From the NCBI GenBank assembly GCA_964626385.1, contig CAZVEO010000001.1, forward strand, positions 1 through 48,452: a stretch of DNA of 48,452 nt, written 5' to 3'. The notes beneath the pieces are model-generated. The model saw nothing but the letters and a program-made list of their open reading frames with translations. It did no database searches and was not told the DNA's origin. The translations under genes and the position numbers were made by a program. This DNA is from Scybalousia_A sp964626385. GTDB lineage: Bacteria; Bacteroidota; Bacteroidia; Bacteroidales; P3. Shown here piece after piece: positions 40,796-48,452 of this stretch. Positions within the stretch are counted from its first letter, which is position 1, and each line of letters begins with the position of its first letter.

Positions 40796-40857
40796 AGCCT
40801 GTTTTATATGGGCAGAGCGGTTACTTTTTTTAAGGCTCTGCCCATATAAAACAGGCT
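40796..40857. repeat. Perfect 23-bp inverted repeat after the MATE gene (SR family)
   Basis: The arms 40796-40818 and 40835-40857 are perfectly complementary (AGCCTGTTTTATATGGGC..., and its complement), with a 16-bp loop that contains seven T. It starts 15 bp after the MATE stop and uses SR vocabulary (GGGCAGAGC, ACAGGCTGTGCCTGT, GCTAACCTATAA just to the right). It may end the MATE transcript. Confidence 0.85.
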
Positions 40858-41011
40858 GTGCCTGTGCTAACCTATAAAAAAGCTATGCCAGAGCTTATGT
40901 TGAAACATTTTAAGCCTACAAAAAAAAATCAAAAAAATATTTGTAGGTTTGAGAAAATATTTAAATTTGCCTTATTGAAATATTTGTCATTAATTAAATT
41001 CAAAAAAAAAG

Positions 41012-44000
41012 ATGAGAAGAGTTTATTTTTTGTTAATACTTTTAATTATGAGTATTAGTGGATGGTCGCAGAGTACAGAAGTGACCATAGGAAATGGTGG
41101 TAGTACAAGTTTGTATGTACCAACGGGATTGTTTTACAAAAACAGTGCCTCACAAATTATTTACCTACAAAGTGAGATAAATACTTCTGGCTATATTGCA
41201 GCAATAAGTTTTAAAAACAACTATTCCTCTTCTGATACAAATATTAGAAATATCAGAGTCTATATGGCTACAACACAACAGAGTGAGTTTGCTACAACTT
41301 CTTCGTATCTGTCTTTGGATAGCACTAATTTAGTGTATGAGGGTGCTTGGGTTATAACTTATGGGCAGTGGTCGGAAATAGTTCTTGATAATCCTTTTTA
41401 CTATGATAATACAAGTAATTTGGTTATAGGAATTGAGGACTTTACAGGCTGGTATCCCGGCAATAATAGATATTGGGAAACTTCCTCAGGTACCAATAGA
41501 TGTTTGTACAAAAGCTATGACTCAAGCCCTGTTAATATAACTTTTGATGGTTATACACCTTCTAAGGCTAATAATTTTCCTAATGTAAAAATGACTTTGG
41601 TGCAAAATATATCAGACTATTGTTATGCTCCTCGTAATATAAGACTTGTAGATACAACCACTTCTTCTGCTACTATTACTTGGGCTAGTGATGATAATGC
41701 TTCTTCGTTTTATTATCAACTAAAACCTTCTACGGATTCTTGGGATGAAAATGGATATATAAGTACTACGGATACAATTGTTGTTTTTAGTGATTTGCAA
41801 GCGGCAACAACATACGATTTTAGAATATACACTGATTGTGGAATTTCTTCGCAATCTACTACAAAAACAATTTCTTTTTCCACCGCTTGTGCTTTGATAG
41901 ACTCTGTTCCTTATACTTGGAACTTTGAAGCCAACAACACAGGAGGTACAACCACTTATCCTTTACCTGCTTGTTGGGACAGAGTGGGTTCTTACCCTTA
42001 TTCTTATACCTCTACAACTCATGCTGTTAGTGGTAGTAAGGTATTGTATTTTTTTGCAAATAATAGGTATGGTATACTTCCACAAATAGATACAGATAAT
42101 TTGCCAATAAACACTTTGCAAATTTCTTTTTATGCAAAAAAGGGTACTGCTACGGGTAATAATATTCAAGTGGGTGTTATGACAAATATTGCAGATACTT
42201 CTACTTTTGTACCTGTTGCAACTTTGGATTTAACCACAAACTATAGGTATTATGACGTGTCTTTGGAAGAGTATAGTGGAGACGGACAATTTATTGCTAT
42301 AAAAACATATGGAACAAGTTCATCAGGATACACATATGTAGATGATGTAACCTTAACGCTTGCTCCAGATTGCTCGCGTCCTACAGAGGTTAGTATAATG
42401 CCTTCTGCTTATGAATTTAGTGCAACGTGGAAATCTACAGCAACTAACTTCGAAATCTATTACAAGCAAAGTTCAGATGCAACTTATCAAGTAACACATA
42501 ATTATTCAGAAAATCAACAAGATTCAACATGGAGTGTAACTATTTCGGATGAAATTACTCCTAATACCAATTATGATTTTTATATAAAGGCTATTTGTAA
42601 TGATGGTACTGAGTTGCTTTCGCAAACTTTTAGTTTTACTACATCATGTGTTGCTTTGGATGTTCCTTATACAATGGACTTTGAAAGCGTAGCTGTTGGA
42701 GAGCGTCCTTCATGTTGGTCATTTCTCAATAGCACCTCAACAGGTTTTCCTTACGTATCATCGTCTTCTTACAGAGGACATAATTCCGCTAAGGGTTTGG
42801 AATTTCGTTCTACATCATCGGTCTCTACGGCTTCTATTGCTATAATGCCAGAATTTACAGAGAATATAACCAATCTTTCTGTTGAATTTTGGTCAAAACC
42901 CGAATCAAATCCTGCAACTAATAGTTACTCTTCTGGTCGTTTGGAAGTGGGTTATGTAACCAATCCTTTGGATGCAAGCAGTTTTGTAATGTTAGATTCC
43001 ATTAGTGTCTATACACTTGAAGACAGTACTTACCACAAATACAGAGTTAATTTTGATAACATAGATTTGGGTGATGCCACTACAGGATATATTGCTTTTA
43101 GGCACGTATCTAATGGTAATTATTATTGGTATTTGGATGATGTAACAGTAGAGTTAGTGCCTGATTGCCAAGAGCCCGATCATTTAAATGTAGAGAGTTT
43201 TGCTGCTAATAGCGTAGAACTTTCTTGGCAATCAACACAAGAAACTTTAAATCTTTTATACAAAGACACCTCATCTGTAGATTGGATAACAATAGAAAAC
43301 GTATCTTTAAATGAGGACAGTGTGTACGTTTTACAAAACCTATCTCCTAATACAACATATCAATGGAAGTTGAGTTTTGTTTGTGCTTCCGATGATGAGA
43401 CTTATACATCGGAAACAAAACAATTTACAACAGAATGTGTGGGAATAACCACTTTGCCAATGACTTGGGATTTTGAATCGGGCAATACAGCAGGAACTAC
43501 ATCTAATCCTTTACCTGGATGTTGGAAAAGAATAGGTACAACTTACCCTAGGGTTTATTCTTCTTCAACCTATGCACATCAAGGCTCTTATTCTTTGTAT
43601 TTTAGTGGAAATAGTAAATATGCTATACTTCAACCTATAGATACAACAGTATTGCCAATAAATACTCTACAACTTTCATTCTATGCATCACGCAATTCTT
43701 ATGCTAACAATATTCAAGTAGGTGTTATGACAGACCCTACAGATACAAACACATTTGTAATTGTAGATACATTTAACATAACTACTTTATATAAACTTTA
43801 TCAGGTAAGTTTTGCTCTATATCAAGGAACGGGTGAGTATATTGCTTTAAGGTCATACGGTAGTAGTAGTGCCTCTATTTATGTTGACGATATGACTTTG
43901 GACGTTATTCCTTCTTGTTCTGAGCCAATGAATTTGGATGTAACAGTATCTTCCAACAGTGTAGATGTTACATGGACATCAACAGGTAATGATTTTATTA

Positions 44001-47000
44001 TTTACTATAAAGAAAATGGTGCTTCAGATTATCAGACAACAACAAGTTTTACTGCCTTAGAGCAAAGTGGCAGTTGGACTGCTACTATTTCCGACCTTAC
44101 TTCTGCAACTAATTATAACCTATACATTGAGGCTCTTTGTAGTGAAGAGAATATAAGTTCGGAGACCGTTGTCTTTATGACTTCCTGCATGGCTATTAGT
44201 ACAGTTCCTAAAACATGGGATTTTGAAACAGCCGATAATAGTTTAGAAACATATCCTATGCCTCTTTGCTGGACAAGAATAGGTAACTCTACTACCTATC
44301 CTTATTCATTTAGTTATTCTTCAGCTTATTCTGGTTCTCGTGTTTTGTATTTCTCAGGTACAGACGGAAGATATGCTGTGCTTCCACAAATAGATACTAA
44401 TGCATTATCATTAAACACATTGCAACTTTCTTTCTATGCAAAGAAGAGCTCTGATGTTTATAATACAAAAATTCAAGTGGGAATTATGAGTAGCCCTATA
44501 GATACTAATAATATAACCCTTGTTTCTTCTATTGATTTGACTACAGATTGGCTTCGATATGAAATACCATTCTCTTCATTCTCGGGTTATGGTCAATACA
44601 TTGTTTTAGAAGAAATATCTGCTTTTTCTGCCTCTGCATACGTAGACCTTATGACCTTGGAGGCTATTCCTTCTTGTTCTCGTCCAAATGAATTAATGGC
44701 TACAAATGTTTTGGAAAATCAAGCAACTATTACTTGGATATCAACAGGAAACAACTTTGAGGTTTATTATAAACAAAGTTATGATTCTGTTTATACAATG
44801 ACAACCGATTTTACCTCTTCTACAGAGGATAATAATTGGCAAATAACTCTTAACAACTTACAATCTTCTACTAATTATGATATATATGTAAAAGTTATTT
44901 GTGAAGACAATTATGAGGATTTCTCCAATGTCTTAACCTTTGCCTCTTCTTGTGCTGTGATAACCACGGTACCTCAAGATTGGGACTTTGAAACATATGG
45001 AAACAACAAAACCATATCATATTCATTACCTCTTTGCTGGACAAGAACAGGACTAACTCCTACAACCTATCCTTACTCTTATACTACTGCAGCCAATGCT
45101 GTTAGTGGTAGTGGAGTTTTGTATTTTTATGGAAAAAATAAATATGCGGTGCTTCCACAGATAGATACCAATATATTACCAATAAACACACTACAACTTT
45201 CCTTCTATGCAAAAACAACTTCAACAACCTTTAATGCTTTGCAAGTTGGCGTTATGACTGACCCTATGGATACTAATACATTTACACTTATTTCTTCCAT
45301 ACAAATAAACAATAATACTCAAATCACATATGATATTCCTCTTGCCTCATACACAGGAATAGGAGAATACATTGCTATAAGGTCATATGGTAGTAATACT
45401 TCTGCAACTATTTATTTGGATGATTTGCACTTAAGTATTATTCCTACATGTACTCGTCCGACAAATATAACTGCAACAACCACCGAGCAGCAAGCAACGA
45501 TTACTTGGAAATCTACAAGCAATAATTTTGAAATCTATTACAAAAAGTGTGAGGATGAGACTTATACAATGATAACTAACTTCTCTGCAGGTGTATTAGA
45601 CAGCACTTGGACAACTACTATAACTGACCTTAACCCTGCAACAAACTATGATTTATATATTAAGACAACTTGTAGTGATAATACAGAGTTTGAGTCAAAT
45701 ATGTTCTCATTTTCTACCTCTTGTGTGGCAATAAGTACTGTTCCTCAAACTTGGGATTTTGAAGCCTGCGGTAATACTATAGAAACTTATCCTTTGCCAC
45801 TTGGGTGGACAAGAACAGGCTCATCATCTACACAATACCCATACTCCTACACTTCCTCTTCTTATGCTACTAGTGGAACGAAGACTTTGTATTTTTATGG
45901 AAGGAAACAATATGCGGTGCTTCCTCAAATAGATACAAATCAATTACCATTGAACACTTTACAACTTTCCTTCTATGGCAAAAGAGGTACCACCGCAGGT
46001 AATACCATACAAGTAGGAATTATGACAAATCCTACAGATACCAATACTTTTACACTTATATCCAACTTAACATTAACGACTACTCATTTTTATTATGAAG
46101 TACCTTTAACCTCTTATGCGGGAACTGGTGGATATATAGCCATTAGGTATTATGGTAGTAGTACTTCTGCGACTGCGTATTTGGATGATGTAACTTTGGA
46201 AATTGCTCCTGCTTGTACTCGTCCTGCAATACTAACAGTAACACCTTCTACTGAAGAAGTTACTCTTACTTGGAAGTCTTCAGCAGATAATTTTGAAATT
46301 TATTATAAGGAAGCGTCTGATTCTATTTACGAAAACACTTCGGATTTTACTGCTACAACACAAGATAGTATTTGGACATCAAATCTTTTTGGTCTTACCC
46401 CTGCTACTAAATATGATATCTATGTAAAGGCTATATGCGATGATAATTCGGAAGTAAATTCATTTGTTTCCTCATTCCGTACTCTATGTTTGGAGGTTTC
46501 AGAATTTCCTTATACAGAGGATTTTGAACAATTGTCAGAAACAGATTTGGGATGCTGGACAAATGAAAATATTTCTGGTTCTACTTCTTGGACAATAAAA
46601 ACTTCCTCTGTGGGTAAAGTTGCCTATAGAAGTTATACCACTGGTGCAAAATCCCGTTTGATTTCTCCTATTTTTGATATTACTTCATTATCTCAGCCTA
46701 AACTTTCTTATAATTGGGAAGTATGTAGTAGTGGTAACAATTTGGATTCCTTGTATGTTTATTATAGAACAAATGTTGGAAATGAATGGGTGCTTTTGAC
46801 TTCACATGGTTCAAGTTATAGTGGAAACAATACCTCTTACACTGCTTCACAATTTGATAGTATAATGCTTCCAGATGCAAGCGAAACTTATCAAATAGCT
46901 TTTCTTGCTGTTGGTCATAATGGTTATGGAGTATATTTGGATAATGTAGTTGTTAGCGATGATGATGGTAGTGTTGTTACTCCTGTTGAGCCTACGGTTG

Positions 47001-48028
47001 CGACAAATGTTGCTACGAATATTGCACAGACTTCAGTTACTCTTAACGGAACAATAACCGATGCAGGCAACCAAACAATTACTGCCAAAGGTTTTGAGTG
47101 GAAAGCAACCAACGGAGGCACATACGCTCAACTACTTTCCTCTGATGCAGGCAATACTTTTACCTATAATCTTACTAACTTGACGGCAAATACTTCATAC
47201 ACATACAGAGCCTTTGCCACCACAGCCAATGGTACTGTTTATGGAGCAGAAGTAGTATTTACTACATTAGAAGCAGGCGAAGAACCTTGCACACCTGTTA
47301 CAGCAAGTATTACTGAGACTTTGTGTTATGGAGAAACATTCACGTTTAACGGACAGACCTATAACGCTACTGGTACATACCAAACGACCGTTGCAGGACA
47401 AAACGGAGATTGTGACACCAACTACACAATTAACCTAACTATCTTGCCTCAAAATACAGCAAGTATTACTGAGACTTTGTGTAATGGTGAGACATTCACA
47501 TTTAACGGACAGACCTATAACGCTACTGGTACATACCAAACGACCGTTGCAGGACAAAACGGAGATTGTGATACCAACTACACAATTAATCTTACCATTT
47601 TGCCACAAAATGCTCCAATAAACGATGAGGTTACAATTTCTCAAAGTGAGTTACCTTATGAGTATCACGGACAAACATATAATGACTTTGGTACTTATAG
47701 CGTAACCTTGCAAGATGAGAATGGTTGCGACCAAGTTTATAACCTTACTCTTGTACATAATTCAGGTATTGCAGAAGTTGAGGAAGAATTGACTATTAGT
47801 TTATATCCGAACCCAACTGATAACAATGCTACATTAAGAGTTAAAGGCTTAAATGAGCAAGCGACAATAATAATCACCGACCAACAAGGAAGAGTGATAC
47901 AGACAAAAGTTTTGCCACAAGGCACAGAGACTTTTGAGATAGAGAGCGAAAGACTTGCGAGCGGAGTTTATTATATAAGAATACAAACCACTAACACAAT
48001 AAGAACCGAAAAACTTATTAAAAAATAG
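41012..48028 (+). CDS. Giant modular surface protein with fibronectin III and adhesin-like repeats, T9SS substrate
   Basis: A 2338-residue exported protein. It has a signal peptide (MRRVYFLLILLIMSISGWSQ) and a beta-rich N-terminal domain (about 21-200) containing YVPTGLFYKNSASQIIYL. A fibronectin III-like domain (about 205-290) comes next. Then follow seven modules starting at about residues 292, 545, 808, 1058, 1313, 1570 and 1825. Each opens C-x-x-I...VP-TWDFE, contains LPQIDT, LQLSFYAK, QVGVMT-P-DT and a YVDD turn, and resembles MAM/cleaved-adhesin jelly-roll domains; the first six end in a fibronectin III-like domain (C-RP...ITWKST...NFEIYYK). Another fibronectin-like domain, two near-identical 52-residue repeats plus a degraded third, and a sorting domain (LYPNPTDNNATLRV to RTEKLIKK) follow. 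A cell-surface adhesin or matrix protein is the likely role. Confidence 0.9.
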   Translation: MRRVYFLLILLIMSISGWSQSTEVTIGNGGSTSLYVPTGLFYKNSASQIIYLQSEINTSGYIAAISFKNNYSSSDTNIRNIRVYMATTQQSEFATTSSYLSLDSTNLVYEGAWVITYGQWSEIVLDNPFYYDNTSNLVIGIEDFTGWYPGNNRYWETSSGTNRCLYKSYDSSPVNITFDGYTPSKANNFPNVKMTLVQNISDYCYAPRNIRLVDTTTSSATITWASDDNASSFYYQLKPSTDSWDENGYISTTDTIVVFSDLQAATTYDFRIYTDCGISSQSTTKTISFSTACALIDSVPYTWNFEANNTGGTTTYPLPACWDRVGSYPYSYTSTTHAVSGSKVLYFFANNRYGILPQIDTDNLPINTLQISFYAKKGTATGNNIQVGVMTNIADTSTFVPVATLDLTTNYRYYDVSLEEYSGDGQFIAIKTYGTSSSGYTYVDDVTLTLAPDCSRPTEVSIMPSAYEFSATWKSTATNFEIYYKQSSDATYQVTHNYSENQQDSTWSVTISDEITPNTNYDFYIKAICNDGTELLSQTFSFTTSCVALDVPYTMDFESVAVGERPSCWSFLNSTSTGFPYVSSSSYRGHNSAKGLEFRSTSSVSTASIAIMPEFTENITNLSVEFWSKPESNPATNSYSSGRLEVGYVTNPLDASSFVMLDSISVYTLEDSTYHKYRVNFDNIDLGDATTGYIAFRHVSNGNYYWYLDDVTVELVPDCQEPDHLNVESFAANSVELSWQSTQETLNLLYKDTSSVDWITIENVSLNEDSVYVLQNLSPNTTYQWKLSFVCASDDETYTSETKQFTTECVGITTLPMTWDFESGNTAGTTSNPLPGCWKRIGTTYPRVYSSSTYAHQGSYSLYFSGNSKYAILQPIDTTVLPINTLQLSFYASRNSYANNIQVGVMTDPTDTNTFVIVDTFNITTLYKLYQVSFALYQGTGEYIALRSYGSSSASIYVDDMTLDVIPSCSEPMNLDVTVSSNSVDVTWTSTGNDFIIYYKENGASDYQTTTSFTALEQSGSWTATISDLTSATNYNLYIEALCSEENISSETVVFMTSCMAISTVPKTWDFETADNSLETYPMPLCWTRIGNSTTYPYSFSYSSAYSGSRVLYFSGTDGRYAVLPQIDTNALSLNTLQLSFYAKKSSDVYNTKIQVGIMSSPIDTNNITLVSSIDLTTDWLRYEIPFSSFSGYGQYIVLEEISAFSASAYVDLMTLEAIPSCSRPNELMATNVLENQATITWISTGNNFEVYYKQSYDSVYTMTTDFTSSTEDNNWQITLNNLQSSTNYDIYVKVICEDNYEDFSNVLTFASSCAVITTVPQDWDFETYGNNKTISYSLPLCWTRTGLTPTTYPYSYTTAANAVSGSGVLYFYGKNKYAVLPQIDTNILPINTLQLSFYAKTTSTTFNALQVGVMTDPMDTNTFTLISSIQINNNTQITYDIPLASYTGIGEYIAIRSYGSNTSATIYLDDLHLSIIPTCTRPTNITATTTEQQATITWKSTSNNFEIYYKKCEDETYTMITNFSAGVLDSTWTTTITDLNPATNYDLYIKTTCSDNTEFESNMFSFSTSCVAISTVPQTWDFEACGNTIETYPLPLGWTRTGSSSTQYPYSYTSSSYATSGTKTLYFYGRKQYAVLPQIDTNQLPLNTLQLSFYGKRGTTAGNTIQVGIMTNPTDTNTFTLISNLTLTTTHFYYEVPLTSYAGTGGYIAIRYYGSSTSATAYLDDVTLEIAPACTRPAILTVTPSTEEVTLTWKSSADNFEIYYKEASDSIYENTSDFTATTQDSIWTSNLFGLTPATKYDIYVKAICDDNSEVNSFVSSFRTLCLEVSEFPYTEDFEQLSETDLGCWTNENISGSTSWTIKTSSVGKVAYRSYTTGAKSRLISPIFDITSLSQPKLSYNWEVCSSGNNLDSLYVYYRTNVGNEWVLLTSHGSSYSGNNTSYTASQFDSIMLPDASETYQIAFLAVGHNGYGVYLDNVVVSDDDGSVVTPVEPTVATNVATNIAQTSVTLNGTITDAGNQTITAKGFEWKATNGGTYAQLLSSDAGNTFTYNLTNLTANTSYTYRAFATTANGTVYGAEVVFTTLEAGEEPCTPVTASITETLCYGETFTFNGQTYNATGTYQTTVAGQNGDCDTNYTINLTILPQNTASITETLCNGETFTFNGQTYNATGTYQTTVAGQNGDCDTNYTINLTILPQNAPINDEVTISQSELPYEYHGQTYNDFGTYSVTLQDENGCDQVYNLTLVHNSGIAEVEEELTISLYPNPTDNNATLRVKGLNEQATIIITDQQGRVIQTKVLPQGTETFEIESERLASGVYYIRIQTTNTIRTEKLIKK
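47300..47611 (+). repeat. Two near-identical 156-bp tandem repeats in the surface-protein gene
   Basis: Unit 1 is 47300-47455 and unit 2 is 47456-47611, with only a few mostly synonymous differences. Each encodes 52 residues (TASITETLC...NGETFTFNGQTYNATG...). A third, clearly older unit follows at about 47612-47760. The DNA identity points to recent duplication. Confidence 0.9.
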
Positions 48029-48372
48029 CACCCATAGGGTGTCTTATAAGGGCATAGCCGTTATAATAGTATAGTTAACGGCTTTGCCCTTTTTGAACAG
48101 CCTCAGGCTGCACCCACAGGGTGTTTTATAAGGGCACAGGCATAGCCTGTTTTATAAGGGCATAGCCGTTATATAAAATCAAGGGACACTTTTCTAAGAA
48201 AGGTGGCCCTTTTCTTTTTTATGGATTTTGGTAGGTTATTATGAGTTAGCATAAGTTGTAATGAATTATGATAAGGGCAAAGCACCCACAAGGTGTTTTA
48301 TAAGACGCTTAAGCCTATGTGTTTCTTTTAACGGCTTTGCCATATAAAACAGGTTAAGCCTGCATGCTGTGG
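48029..48372. repeat. Palindromic intergenic repeat (SR), cluster 7
   Basis: A 340-bp spacer after the surface-protein gene filled with SR words. AAGGGCATAGCCGTTA and TAACGGCTTTGCCCTT form a 16-bp stem with one mismatch (about 48048-48093). CAGCCTCAGGCTG, CACCCACAGGGTG and ACAGGCATAGCCTGT follow, then GAGTTAGCATAAGTT and CTTAAGCC words. A separate terminator hairpin lies within at 48181. Confidence 0.75.
48181..48220 (+). terminator. Terminator downstream of the surface-protein gene
   Basis: AAGGGACACTTTTC pairs with GAAAGGTGGCCCTT (one mismatch, one GU), followed by a T-rich run to 48220. It lies 153 bp after the stop codon. Confidence 0.7.
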
Positions 48373-48375
48373 CTA

Positions 48376-48415
48376 CAAAAAAAGTTGGCGGGCTTTGGGG
48401 AAGCCTGCCAACTTG
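48376..48415 (-). terminator. Terminator of a reverse-strand gene beyond the right edge
   Basis: AAGTTGGCGGGCTT (48382-48395) pairs with AAGCCTGCCAACTT (48401-48414) with one GU pair. On the reverse strand the 14-bp stem is followed by at least seven T. Its gene must lie to the right of the window. Confidence 0.8.
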
Positions 48416-48452
48416 GTTAAAAGTGCGTTTATAGAGAAATTATTAAACGCTA

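Noticed and set aside
40858..41058. A 66-codon frame between the MATE hairpin and the surface-protein gene
   Set aside because: It starts inside an SR word, is Lys/Phe-rich as expected from AT-rich spacer, and overlaps the surface-protein start.

Overview
The window looks like a piece of an AT-rich, strictly anaerobic member of the Bacteroidetes, probably order Bacteroidales. The evidence is: promoters of the Bacteroidetes type (TTTG, then 19-20 bp, then TAnnTTTG); two secreted proteins with C-terminal type IX secretion sorting domains; a TonB-dependent receptor with a carboxypeptidase-regulatory-like N-terminus; ferredoxin-based redox enzymes (2-oxoacid:ferredoxin oxidoreductase and a fused Nfn-type transhydrogenase); and citrate lyase. 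A run of exactly 100 N at 4558-4657 is a scaffold gap. No tRNA, rRNA, CRISPR array or intact insertion sequence was seen.

Layout. 1-542: copy 1 of a 350-bp repeat, then a palindromic intergenic repeat. 543-4718: murB with a hypothetical gene, citX, and a 2-hydroxyacid dehydrogenase/GH25 lysozyme/lipoprotein cluster cut by the gap. 4805-10809: forward housekeeping genes (beta-CASP nuclease, thioredoxin-like protein, aroQ, ffh, folD, dxr). 10892-14129: reverse genes (ComEA-like protein, glycosyltransferase, aspA). 14130-15256: 1.1 kb of intergenic repeats, including copy 2 of the long repeat. 15257-18037: citDEF. 18181-21443: FKBP isomerase, two secreted proteins (one frameshifted) and a GyrI-like protein. 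21635-26950: korAB and a fused nfnAB. 27143-27595: a small membrane protein. 27747-30935: a compact restriction-modification locus. 31058-37307: a TonB receptor, S9 peptidase, coaD and outer-membrane barrel cluster. 37434-38789: mpl. 38848-39337: repeats, including copy 3 of the long repeat. 39411-40781: a MATE exporter. 41012-48028: a 2338-residue modular surface protein, then more repeats.

The most striking locus is the restriction-modification system. A nuclease-methyltransferase gene resembling the RM subunit of BcgI-type enzymes ends at a sequence that fits a -1 ribosomal frameshift signal: slippery A AAT TTT, stop codon, 6-nt spacer, 9-bp stem. The -1 frame is exactly the frame of the following specificity gene. 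That specificity gene is interrupted between its two target-recognition halves by a run of 12 G. Eleven G would restore one reading frame. The gene is therefore probably phase-variable, switching between a one-domain and a two-domain specificity protein. A 24-bp partial tandem repeat sits in the spacer helix.

The second notable item is the 350-bp repeat present three times. All three copies carry an identical consensus promoter followed by a conserved 15-bp hairpin and iteron-like words, but no conserved reading frame. It may be a dispersed small-RNA family or a non-autonomous element. It is associated with a second family of hairpin-forming intergenic repeats that share the terminus TTATAGGTTAGCATAAGTT.

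Metabolically, citrate lyase (acetate plus oxaloacetate from citrate), aspartase (fumarate from aspartate), KorAB and Nfn fit an anaerobe that ferments organic and amino acids and balances electrons between ferredoxin, NADH and NADPH.
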